A DNA stretch of 64,000 nt from Hyposmocoma kahamanoa (Eukaryota; Arthropoda; Insecta; Lepidoptera; Cosmopterigidae). Below are positions 23,808 to 34,810 of this stretch, one piece after another. The notes under the pieces are model-generated. The model saw nothing but the letters and a program-made list of their open reading frames with translations. It was not told where the DNA came from and made no database searches. The position numbers and the translations under genes are program-made. Every line of letters starts with the position of its first letter. The stretch's first letter is position 1. The stretch lies in assembly GCF_003589595.1 (NCBI RefSeq), contig NW_020653713.1, positions 393,971 to 457,970 on the forward strand, read 5' to 3'.

Positions 23808-25537
23808 TTTGTGAGCGTCAAGTTATGGATGAGATATGTGGTTGTTATAATTGCGTTTCGGGGAACATTTCTGCTTCCTTACGAATAAAGATAAAGTTTC
23901 AAAAACACTTAATTGAAGGTTTTTATTTCTCGTTTCACTATCGATTACAAAATCGTCTTTGTCTCGAAAAGTGACACTTCGAATTCCCCATAAGATGAAC
24001 TGTCAAACTGTTTTACCGATTGTTAAGGTGGCGGGAATATTCGAATGTAGAAATACGCGCATTCAAGCGAGTACATGAGCGCAGGCTCGCGTTAGCCATA
24101 TTCTAATTTTATTCGACCCGGTTATTTGAATTGCTTTGATGAAATAAGCGATATTATGTAACACATATTTTGATATCTAAACCATGTAAGTAGAACTAAA
24201 ATTCTTAACAACACTTTATAAATACTCGAATCGAAGTGTAGTTAGCACAAACAATCGAAATTGTATATGCTTTAAGCTTCCAATTAAGTGTAAGCTTATA
24301 TGGGAATTATCTTCAACGAGGAGATAAAAATATAGCTCCCTTTTAAGAGCTTTGCCTTTTCGTTTCGCTCGAAAAGCGCTGCATTGAAATGGCGGCTGAC
24401 CGCCCGCCTGTAAATTATCGCATGCGTAATGGAGCTCGACTATCATCACAACAAATATTTACTTCACACTCAATATTTTATAACCCGACCAAGATGAGAA
24501 GCCACGCCCTGCCTTGTGAGTTTGTGCGACCGATAGTAATTTACATTTAGTCGTGTTAAAATATTTCACGGTTAATAAAATCGACTAGTGATAGAATATT
24601 GGTTACGGTTTCCAATATCTTTGTCGCGATGACTAAATGTAAGGTATGGAAGGTTTTGAAGACGATTGTGGCTTTCATATAGCAGACAATGACAATGTTG
24701 CTGGATTGGCTCAAGTCGATCAGGCGGGTGAGTACGCTTTCTTTGTTCATATAGTTAATTGGTTGCACCTACGTACCTATACTTGTAGGATGGATGATTA
24801 ATTGTCACGCAGCCTCGAGGAACGCCCCGATCAATGACTAGGGATCGTAGTACCCCTTCTATTTGGGCAAAATCAGCTCAACGGCGGGCTTACATTGTTA
24901 CAAATATTGATTGTGACTGTTTCGTGTTTCCTGTTGCATTCTGTGTCTACCCACTCTAGAGCTGTTGACCTCATTTTGATAACCCTAATAAAGGGCTGCT
25001 AAAACATCAACGAATCCTCATATTATATCAGACTACTTTGCTGACAATAAAACGTTTACGGAAGAAGCAAAAATAAATTTGTTATTGGTGATAGAAAGTT
25101 CTCGTTTTGCCTTTTATTCATTCTTTGTACTCTAACTACATAATAATATTATTGATTATGTTAAGCAAGTATCACTTACGAGGTTTAGAACTCTTTGTCT
25201 GTATTCTATTTGCGTGTGGGGACAGTTTGCTACATTCACCGTGACTTTCGATGCGCGTCATCGGCAATGGTCGCCATGTACACACTGTGGGTATGTAGGT
25301 ACATACGTCACCACTACCCCATTTGTAAGATTGGATACTTGAGCTCCCGTCCCATGGATTGCTTAGGAATTGTTTATGGCTTAATTCTGAACGGTGTGAA
25401 CAGGGGACCTTGTGTTCAGGACTAGCGCAGCTACGGACCAGATGCACGGTACCTACTCAGCTTACAGAACAGGAGTCCATTTCGTTCACAGTAGAACAAA
25501 CATATAATTACGTCTAACGATGGAACAAGTTATATTT
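23808..25537. other. Intergenic upstream of the Myb/SANT-like gene
   Basis: No gene recognised. On the minus strand, 25181-25447 is open for 91 codons and ends at a good donor (GTAAGTGAT at 25180), so it could be a 5' exon of an unannotated transcript. No acceptor or homology supports it. Confidence 0.35.
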
Positions 25538-25982
25538 TTTCAACTCGAGTTACTCGAGTTGACGTGACAGCTAGCTCGAGTTAACTCGACTCGGTGTCTG
25601 ACAGAGCAACCACGAGTCGCGAGTAGAATTCGAATCCGCCGAAACCAACCCGAGTGTGCTCCGAAGATCGCCAAACCGACTGAGTGAGAACGAGTAGCCG
25701 ATGCGCTGAATTCGGAAACCGAACCGAGCTAGCTCGAGTAGACTGCTGGCAGTAACTCGACTTAACCGAAATAAATAACTCGACTCGCCCATCGCTCGCG
25801 ACTCGAGCGTGCTCCGAAGGTCGCGGAACCGACCGCCGAGTGGGAACGAATAGTCGATGCGCTGTATAAACGAAGTATTCACCTCGGGCGGTGGCGGGTA
25901 CCGAACCGAGTTCATATAAAAGTAGCTCGAGTTGACTCGTTGTGGCAGTAACTCGAGTTAAATAACTCGACTCGCCCATCGC
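25538..25982. repeat. Tandem dimer rich in CTCGAG palindromes
   Basis: Two diverged head-to-tail units of about 150-190 bases run from CGAGTGTGCTCCGAAGATCG and CGAGCGTGCTCCGAAGGTCG to the shared end AACTCGACTCGCCCATCGCT. Each unit is rich in ACTCGAGT and GAGTTAACTCGA. There is no coding frame of interest. Confidence 0.8.
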
Positions 25983-26439
25983 TAATTACGTCTTACGATG
26001 TGAAATAGGAACATTACTTTACCGTCTTAATTAATCCCAAAAAACTTATTCCCACACGCGAAGCTATTTATAAAATTTGGTTTCTCATCCCGTTCAGCCA
26101 TTAAGGTAATTTAACTTTCGAGATTACTACCTACATTGAATACTTACAGACATTATTCGTTCATACTTACATTTCTACCGAATATCTAAATACTGTATTA
26201 AATTCACTGAACTGGGTCCTAAGTCTGCTGATTTTCTTCAAACTACTAGTCATTGTGATTCCATTCAGACTCCACTGAGATCGTACTCCAATTATGATAT
26301 ACGTGTTATTCTGCTAAAATCTGGTAGAATCTCAATAGTACGGCAGTGATGGCATTCATTAATTAATTTAATCGGTAACGATCGATGTTGCCTGACTAAA
26401 CCTACAATAGGAATAACTATGCACATCTTTTTCTGCAGC

Positions 26440-27215
26440 TGTAGAGCCCCTTGTGAAAGAGTTCCGCCATGGAAGTACTGCCACTTTACCCATTTCTGAT
26501 GCCAAGCAGTAATATTAGTTAGCATTACTGCGTTCCGGTTTTGAAGGGTAAAGGCGCGTATCCACGCTTTGAAAAGTCGCTGACTCTATGCAAGAATTCG
26601 TGTCGTTTCTACAAACGATCTGTGTACACTGCCTCGGCGCCGGATAAGAAAAAAAATCTTGTTTACCCCCGACACGATGCGCTCTGCCGCTGTTGTATGA
26701 GGTAGGGTGAGGTGCATTGTCAGTAAACGAAAGTTTATACACGTGGACGGGTGTTGCTTAGTTGTCAACATATGCAACAACATATTTCTTCCCACAGCCG
26801 GTAGTAAAACGACAGCTACCTGAAAGACTCGTAATGCACTGACACATTTTACCCTACACACGTATGTCCGAAAGCATTCGTATCGTGTACACACTCATCA
26901 TTTTCTCGTCTGCAACAGACACGACATGTTTTCGTGGCTAGATCCGACAAAGTTCTTGTCGTGTACAAGACAATTCTCATCTTTTCTGTAGCACACACGT
27001 CGATTTTTTTAGCGTGTACACGCGCCCCGAGGTTGCTGGTGAAATTACAGGCACATGGGACTTGTCAACTTATGTCTCAGGGAGACGGGTGTAGGGCAGT
27101 GCCCCTTAGATCTTTGCGATGTACGCTCTGAGTGGCACTGCAACCGTTATAACAGGCGTGTTGCTTACCATAAGGCGTATGTATGACTTATTCGTCCCGT
27201 CACTGGACATAACAA
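26440..27215 (-). repeat. 300-bp interspersed repeat, copy 4, split by a MITE
   Basis: The left part (26440-26552: GAAAGAGTTCCGCCATGG, GCCAAGCAGTAATATTAG) and right part (27027-27215: GAAATTACAGGCACATGGGA, GAGTGGCACTGCAACCGTTA, ATTCGTCCCGTC) are adjacent in other copies. The 474 bases between them are a later insertion, listed separately. Confidence 0.75.
26553..27026. mobile_element. MITE with 16-bp terminal inverted repeats, nested in repeat copy 4
   Basis: The ends read GGCGCGTATCCACGCT and AGCGTGTACACGCGCC, which are reverse complements apart from two positions. The internal sequence has many GTGTAC and GTGTCG subterminal motifs in both orientations and no transposase. It interrupts a recognisable interspersed repeat, which fixes both borders to within a few bases. 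No clear target-site duplication was seen. Confidence 0.7.
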
Positions 27216-28369
27216 AAAAAGGAAAAATAAAAAAAAATAGTTTTTGTCTGTTTTAGCCAACAATTTAGTCTTCAAATTATATATCGATTCGCTATTGAAC
27301 AGCAGAATACCAAAAAATGCAATTGCAGTTGAATGGTAGCTCGATGGCGACCCCTACTCTTAACTTTTAGTAGAATACAAAACGTGCAAAATCCTGCCAT
27401 TGACATTCTATCGGAACAAAACTGAGATGATTTAAAATTGGCGGAATTGTGGCCCAGACTTTTGAAATCTAACATAAAAGATTTCAATTTACGTTTTCAT
27501 GTTTTCATTCCTAGAGTAACCCACGGCACATACGGGTACTTTAAGGCAGTCAAATCGGCAACAACTTTCATTTCCGTCTGAACAACGAATGAAAACGAAC
27601 AATTTGCCGCGAAATTAGCCAATTACGCGGCCGGTAATAGGCTATATATTTCTTTAATTCCCCTCCGGCATGCTTCGCCGTTATTGCTTGTCCGGCCAAG
27701 CCAGCCTTCAATTGAATATCGAGGCAGTGGACGAATCGGCACCGCACTGGCCGCGCGCGTTGGATCATTCCTTGCCTACGTTTCCTTAACTTTTGCCGCC
27801 AAATGTTCATACGTCGAATATCACAAACTAAACGCAACTATATTCTTTATTTTAACTTTTCATATCATTGAGTATAACGCCATGGAAGTCGATCAAATGA
27901 AAATGGAAATAAAGGTCGATGTTGTAAGTGCTATTCTATTGATGCAAATTTATAATTCTAGTACCTACCTAGTAGTGCAATATTTTGGATTGAAAAGTTT
28001 CCTTTCGCGGTCAGAACGTGAGTGGACTGTCTTAGCACATTGTATTCTTGTAAGTAGGTAAAAATATGTCTTAAAATGGTAACTGTCAACGATTTGCCAC
28101 AATCGATCGAATGTGGCTTGCATTATTTTCAGATAAGAAAACTACTTGAACTCTGAAAGGGATGGACACGACCAGGCTTGTTCTAATGTGTGTATGATGA
28201 CTGCCAAACATTCATATCGTCTCTTTCTTTTACGTACTTGTTTATATACCTTTGTAATCGTCGCATTGCTCTTACCGTTGCTTGAACGTTATAATATAAC
28301 ACCCACAAGCAAAATATTTTAGTCCTTACTTTCCTTTCTTGCCTCCGTAGAAAATTTATGCATATTTTT
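27216..28369. other. Intergenic, no recognised gene
   Basis: A 125-codon plus-strand frame (27684-28061) is the longest, but it lacks a domain, a good start context or splice support. A GC-richer patch lies at 27560-27780. Nothing else is identifiable. Confidence 0.4.
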
Positions 28370-28700
28370 ACAAAAGATCTATATTATCATCATCAACACG
28401 TTATACGTCCAACTGCTGCACACGGGTCTCCTCTACACAGAGCGTTTAAGCCATGGTCATCGCCACAGGCCCAATACGAGGCTTCATACGTTTTCCAAGA
28501 GCTAGGACCTTTTTCGATATCCCGGTTTCATCAGGATGTTTTCCTTCTTTGTTAGCGAGAGGTGCTGTCGCTAAACATCAATCAAGAAATCAAATTCATA
28601 GATACATACTACCACAGGGATTCGAAGCAACTGTTCCCCCACTGGGCTACCACCGCTCTCGATTGACAAAGCAAATACTACTCTATTCTTTCTCTTTTTT
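28370..28700 (-). repeat. Lepidopteran-type tRNA-derived SINE
   Basis: The minus strand has a tRNA-like head (GGTGGTAGCCCAGTGGGGGA, then GCTTCGAATCCCTGTGG), a body containing GGAAAACATCCTGATGAAAC, and the end ATAACGTGTTGATGATGATA. This head-to-tail arrangement with a GATGATGA end is characteristic of moth and butterfly SINEs. It is a useful hint to the organism. Confidence 0.7.
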
Positions 28701-29004
28701 TTTTAAGCATTTCTTTAAGAATAGTTTCAAAATTACCTGATGCAAATAGGAATAGGAAATAAATATATAAAACAGCGTCATTTCATTACACTAATTATAA
28801 TGATTGAGAGGCAATTAATTAGAAGCAGGGCCAAACAACGCACCCCACCCTGACTTTAATTACTTTGCTTGTTGCTCTATTACAAACACTGTCTCTACAT
28901 TGCCCAATTACTTGATTCACTCCCTACCTATATACTCGTTCAATAAAAACTGCGCGAATTTGAGAGTACATGCAGGGAGAGTATACGTAAAACAAAAAAA
29001 TAGT

Positions 29005-29052
29005 TAATTATAAATGGTCCATTGCCGAACACAGGCCTCTCCATAAACAGGA
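29005..29052 (-). repeat. SINE fragment
   Basis: GTCCATTGCCGAACACAGGC followed by CTCTCC matches the widespread lepidopteran SINE core (..CTGCTGGACATAGGCCTCTCC..). Only about 45 bases remain. Confidence 0.45.
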
Positions 29053-29334
29053 TTTATTTTACTCAGAATGTTGAGTTAGAATGATATTTATGGTTTTTGC
29101 TACGACACATCAAATACAATATCAGACAATTTGTACCCAGTAACCGTGCACTACGTACTCGTACGTACGTATTCGTGTACGTACTGTACTCGTGCAAAAG
29201 CTCAGGCAAAAGCGAAATATTTACCTAGTCGAACATAATTTGTATACATCTTGCTGGGAAACATTCTCATACTCTAATGCGACACATTCACTAATGTTTA
29301 TGTAATTGTAACACATTCGTATATATGAGTACCA

Positions 29335-32300
29335 GCTCCCGTAGTGTGGCTACGCATGATAGTCGCGACACGCGCGATGAAATTGAAATAAGCGCGCGCT
29401 ATTGCCTGTCTCAATCAGGGGGGCTACCACAACCTCTTAAACCAATATTACTATAACCTTACATTGACTTTTCATACCATAACGCGCTTAAAGTAAGCTT
29501 ATTGTAATATTAAAACTATGACGGCTTTGCGACTATTCATTCACTCAATTCGTACTATGACGCGACTATAATATTAAAGTAATATTGCTCTTATGTCAAA
29601 TTTAACAAACTTAAAATAGCTGCACGGATGCAATGGAAACAATATTATTTTTAGTTTTATTTTCTTAATATTGATTTGTAATAAATAAAAGTTAAGTTGA
29701 AATTATTTATTGACATAATATATCTCTTCAATATTTTGTTTATTTTTTTTAATAGCACATAGGAAATAATTTCTCGTTAAATAAAAATACACTATGTTTA
29801 TTTTGTAAAATTATGACAGCGCCATCTATATGCTACTTGGCGAAACTAACAGTTCTATTCTATTTTTAAGTTTCTAGCTTCTCTTGTAGAATTTTGCCAA
29901 TGTCATCAGTCATGGGAGTTACATTTCGTTCTTTAGATGTTTAATTAATGAACACTGCTCTTTAGTCTATTCCGGCTTCTGGAACAATACAGAGCAACAC
30001 GATATACCATCATCTTTAGAAATTTTTAAATAAATAAGTTTTATAATTTAAGTTTGTTAGTATTAATAAAATCAGTTACTAATTCTAAGAGGGTATTTGT
30101 AAAAACATGTAACAGAAACTTGAAATTTACGGGGCGAGGAATAGAAGGTGGAATACTATCATAAATAGAACACGTTCTGGTAGGGCGGCTGAATCCTTTG
30201 TGGCGAAAAAAAAGAACCAAGGCTTTTTGGGGATACTTGTTTGGATGTCGGCGAAATATTTGCCCTTAGTGAGTTTACTTTTGCTCCACTCTGCGCTCAT
30301 AACATTGGCAACCTTGAAAACCAAAATCAAATTGAAAACATATCATTGGCAGCTACAGGCAGGAGGTCATAAATGTAAGTCTTGTAATGAATGAGACAAC
30401 CTGTTTGGATAGCATTTTTCGCCAACATGTCTGCAGTTTCGTTACCTTGGATCCCACAGTGACCAGGTACACACGCTAACACAACTTGTAAATTGTTAGG
30501 ATGACAATGGTGTAAAACTTCCGTGATCTTTAGGATATTATGGTATTTTGTTTTAGCAACAAATTGGTTTGACAAAATAGCCTGCAAACAGTTTTTTGAG
30601 TCTGATAAAATTATGCTTTTGTTTAATTTGTGAGATTCAATATAGCTGAGGGCTTCGAGCAGGGCTGTAGATTAACCTGTGAATATTGATCCGTGAGGTG
30701 GATATTTACAATTCGAAATTATTTCGAACTTAGGGATCCATACAGCCGCACCCACACAACCATCATCAGCCAGCTTAGAAGCGCAGACGCTTCTAGCTTC
30801 TAGACGTTTCTAGCTTCTCTTGTAGAATTTTGCCAATTTTTTTCGTCTAGCTTTTGACTATTTACACAGATGTAAATAGTCAACCAGTCTTGCCAGTCTT
30901 TAGTTAGGGCTATATTAAACTGCCTGTCCGCCGCAGGAAAGACTTTGTAAATACCAAAATCCAAGATTCTTTTAGGTTTATATATTATTGCGTCATAGAG
31001 ACAAGAAAAAAGGGGATTTTTATCAGTTTGGAAGATAGGAGAATTAATACTAATAATTTTTTTATAACCTTTAAGAATGAAAGGAATATCTTTGACTAAA
31101 GTCCTAGTCAGATCAGACAGTTTGTGGAGTTTAGATAGGAGAGGATGAGGGGATAGTTGCGCAACTTTGTAAATGAATCCATACGCAAGAAGCTGCCTTC
31201 TCAGGAAGAGAGGGGGTTCCACACACTCAACCTGGAGAGCATTTATAGGTGAAGACTTCATAGCGCCGATAATGATATGGAGACACTTTAATTGAATTTT
31301 GTCCCACATTTTAAGAGCAATTTTGTGACAAGGTTCTAATAAAATTAAGCCGTAGTCAAAGTCACGAATTATGGCGTTATATAAAATTTTTTGACAGAAT
31401 GTGAAAGAAATATATTTGTTAAGGTAAATCAATGTCATCAAAGCGGGACAGAATATTTAGAAGAGTAGAGACTAGTAAGTTAAGAAAGTTGTCATTGTTA
31501 TCGAATGTATTAGTGTTATGTAGCAAAGCAGAACCATTTAGGGAAGAGGGGGAGTTGCAATTATATCCCTATGGGCTTATTTATCATAGCCTGAGGTTTG
31601 CTGGTGGAACTTTGGCTTATTATTTATTGTGACAGTTTTTTTGTGTGAAGTGGTGACTGGGAAGGAAGAGGATTGTGTAGAAGATAGTGAGACATATGAC
31701 AGTTGTGTGGATCCACATGCCACATCAGCAAATGAGCGCCTGACGGCTGGGAAGCGGGCAGTGGCTTCTAAGTAGGACATGTTCTCTTGGGACATTACCA
31801 ATTTTATTGATTTTTGACGGGAAAATTCAGGGCAATTTTTGTCATTGGATGGATGTAACAATACATGAACAATACAGGCATGTTGGGGTAGAAGCATTAC
31901 AGGATTCCCCTGAATGGAGTTATGCGCATTTATAACACCGGGGTTTAGACCGGCATTGAGCTTTGACATGCCCAAAACGACAACATTTCAAACACTGAAT
32001 GGTGGGGAGGAGATAGCTTTCCACAGGAAGAGATGAATAAAACAAGTAAACATTCTGGGGCAGGGATTGTTCATATATTATTTTTTTCCTATTTTTAGTA
32101 AGGAATAGACAATATTGGGAAATCATTCATTCTTTCAATTACTTTAGCAATAAATAATACATTCCTTGGTTGACAGGTTTGTCACGGTACGAATATGAGT
32201 AATATTATAATAAGCTTACTTTAAGCTTACATTGAATTAAGATTGTTTTTGGAAAGGTTATGGTAAGCCCCAGATCTAATTTAGATAGCCAATAGCGCGT

Positions 32301-32360
32301 GCTTATTTCAATTTTATCACGCGCATCGCGACTATCGTGCGTAGCGTGCTACGGGGGCAG
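29335..32360. mobile_element. About 3-kb element with long (~180 bp) terminal inverted repeats
   Basis: The left end (29335-29515) contains CCCGTAGTGTGGCTACGCAT, GATAGTCGCGACACGCGCGA, TGAAATTGAAATAAGCGCGC and CTTAAAGTAAGCTTATTGTA. The right end (about 32195-32360), read on the minus strand, has the same blocks in the same order: CCCGTAGCACGCTACGCACG, ATAGTCGCGATGCGCGTGAT, AAATTGAAATAAGCACGCGC and CTTAAAGTAAGCTTATTATA. No transposase is visible inside. The interior is mostly a non-LTR retrotransposon remnant, so this reads as a foldback or MITE-type element hosting a later insertion. Confidence 0.7.
30127..32130 (-). mobile_element. Decayed I-clade-like non-LTR retrotransposon (zinc-knuckle ORF1, RT end, RNase H)
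   Basis: Read on the minus strand: 31920-32126 holds a CCHC zinc knuckle (CLKCCRFGHVKAQCRSKPRC, then YKCA) of a gag-like ORF1. 31577-31975 continues ORF1 (CPEFSRQKSIK..., SYLEATARFP). 30800-31441 holds the RT C-terminal region (WDKIQLKCLHIIIGAMKSSP). 30400-30790 reads as RNase H with DSKNCLQAI and CVPGHCGIQGNETADMLAKN. An RNase H domain places it with I/R1/Loa-type elements. The endonuclease and most of the RT are missing, so there is a large internal deletion. Confidence 0.75.
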
Positions 32361-32754
32361 ATAGGTGCAACACAGTTTGGCATTACGTACCTTTTTAAGA
32401 CATTGTCAACTTTTATCGGCGATTAAATATCACGTCCCCAACCCGCATTAGGCCATTACGGCCTTACTACCTTTTCCGTCTAGGAATTGTTCCCAGCAGA
32501 ATATAGGAGGACTAATATAAAACATCTGTTGTTTCATTCCGAAAACGATCGAGCGATCGAATCAAAAAACAAGGGAGCCGCCGAGGCCAGCCATTAGCCT
32601 CCGACAATGTGTGATTTGAATTCCAAAGGCCACAGTCTAAGTGCTTTCTATAGTCGGCAGTCGCAGTCGCCACGAAACAATCACTAATTTTATTGTTATT
32701 ATACCTGTCCTTACAAGGCGTTACCTTCGTTGACGGAGGCGTACAATTTGACAA
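32361..32754. other. Intergenic, no recognised gene
   Basis: A minus-strand 80-codon frame (32512-32754) has no domain. Nothing else is identifiable. Confidence 0.35.
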
Positions 32755-33880
32755 TAATTGTTTATTTATTTATTCCATTAGGTAAGTAGTTATTGCCATG
32801 ACACCCCGTAGGGGTATTCCACTTGGTCGCTACTTTTCAATTTACATTATTTTATACATTACAAAATATAATATAAAAAAATACAGTTTAGATTAAAATA
32901 AGATGTCAATTATCCATCATGTCTTCGTCAAAGATTTAAAATAACCTAATAAACTCATTTAATTAAATACAACTACATAAGTTTGTCAATATAAAATTCA
33001 TTAAATTATAATAGCATTTTTATCAATTAGTAATACTTTTAGTTTTTCTAGTGAAAGTTATGTAATTTGCCTCACTTCTTAGGTACTCGGGTAGTTTATT
33101 GTGATTTTTTTATTGCATTATAATACGGACTATTCTGATAGATGCTTAGTATACTTTGCGGAAGGGTTAATTATATGTTCTTATATCCTTACGGTCTTAA
33201 AGAAGTGGGTACAGGACTAATAAACAGTTCACTGTTTTTTCTAATAAATTTCGCCATTTCTAAATATGTATACACATAGAAGGCAGGGTTAATAGTTCTA
33301 TTTTTTTTAAATGTAGCCTACAAGATTCCATCTGTTCGATATTCGTGATGATACGTACTCACTTTTTGTGTAGAATAAGAAGGCCAATCCTACCTAGGTA
33401 CTGTTTCCCCATGGTTCGTATGAAACTGTAATTTAACCATGCAAGCATGCTCGTAATAGGCTGATAAAGCTGTTTTTAAATTTGTGACACATTTTAATTC
33501 GTGTAAATCGTTAGTGAACTGGGACGTTTTCATTGAAATTTTTTGTATATGTGATTTCCAATCAATATGTGTGTCAATTTCTGTTCCTAGGAAGCTATGC
33601 GTAGTAACTTTCTCTAATTTTTACCATTTACACATAAATTTGATCCTAAGTCTGACTTCGGTCGTGGTCGAAATTCTATGATTTATAATTTATTTCTAAG
33701 TTGTGTTTGTTAAGCCAGTTTGTCACGTTTTTAAATGTCTGTTCACAGTGTATCTGGAAGTTTTTGTTGCGCTTGAAAATAATTGAGATGTCGTCTGCAA
33801 ATAAAGTACATGGTATGTGTTGTGTTGTGTGTGTGCTGTAGAACTGCATTACCCGAATACAGTCTATTACTGCGTTTCTA
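32755..33880 (-). mobile_element. Decayed CR1/RTE-like non-LTR reverse transcriptase remnant
   Basis: Minus-strand conceptual translation of 33700-33800 gives FADDISIIFKRNKNFQIHC, then a NWLNKHNLEINYK-like segment; FADD is the RT catalytic motif C. Further along, fragments such as LLTLPSMCIHIF (about 33280) and NKLPEYLR (about 33090) match the usual C-terminal region. Many stops interrupt it. The right-hand poly(A)-like 3' end lies near 32755-32880. Confidence 0.6.
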
Positions 33881-34031
33881 CATTATGTAAAGTTTTTTAA
33901 AATACAGATTGCACAACAACGATCTCTTTCTTTCACCGTTGAAATAAATGGAAAGATTCATCTCCAGATCAATAAATAATAATCACAGATAAATTGGTTC
34001 TATACGTATGTTATTCTTTTCGAATAAATCG

Positions 34032-34212
34032 TATAATAGCCCTAAATACTCATATTTAGGGCTATTATATTATTTAGGGCTAGGTATATTTATATGATGT
34101 TTTTCGAGGAGTGGACGTCGTTTTATGATTTCAATAAAATAGGATTATAGGACGATAATGTTTATCGTCGCAGAGGCCAATATCTAGCGGACCCAACGTC
34201 CGCTGGATATTG
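34032..34212. repeat. Cluster of perfect or near-perfect hairpins
   Basis: Three inverted repeats occur in 180 bases. TATAATAGCCCTAAAT pairs with ATTTAGGGCTATTATA around a 6-base loop (34032-34069, 16 of 16 pairs). GACGATAA pairs with TTATCGTC (34151-34169). CAATATCTAGCGGAC pairs with GTCCGCTGGATATTG (34178-34212, one mismatch). There is no coding sequence. It may be a small foldback element. Confidence 0.7.
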
Positions 34213-34810
34213 TTACATAACAAATATTAAACAGTATCTATAATTATGTACGGGCCTTTGTAGGGTAAAACTAATTGATATTACAAAATCGTACTCATTA
34301 TTTAGTCTCATTACACGTTTTAAACAAAAAGGAATCTTTCTCCCTTAGCTACTTCTCGTAAATGTAAAGATTTTAATTTCGTACTTCATTACTTAATCAT
34401 GATTTTCATCGGTGGTGAATATAATAAGAAAAACAAAGTCTAACCTCACTGAAGACGGTATAGGTCGTACATCAGTGAACAACCTTCGACTTTGTAACGT
34501 TATCTTACTCCAAGCAATAGAGCAATTCGTGAATCGAAGCGGGAATAGGCTTTAGCGCAAACATTTGTCGACAGCACACGGTCCACCCCGCGGCCTGCCA
34601 GGAGAAGGAAGCGGCGCCCATACTGAAGGGGCCATACGGTTCGTGGTGCACGCCTGATACTACGCCGACACACGCAGCGTAAGCAGGGGTTTCGTATTAT
34701 ATTTGCTTTCACAACTCATTCGATGTCCCGTTCGCGCTCGAAGCCAGTGTAGTCTTGTTTACAAATCTTGAGAAACAATCCTCGTGATCTTGGTGACTTT
34801 TATGTTTCAG

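Noticed and set aside
25172..25447. 91-codon minus-strand ORF ending at a good donor
   Set aside because: No acceptor or homology; kept only as a note in the intergenic entry.
27684..28061. 125-codon plus-strand ORF
   Set aside because: No domain, splice partner or codon signal; consistent with chance in this stretch.
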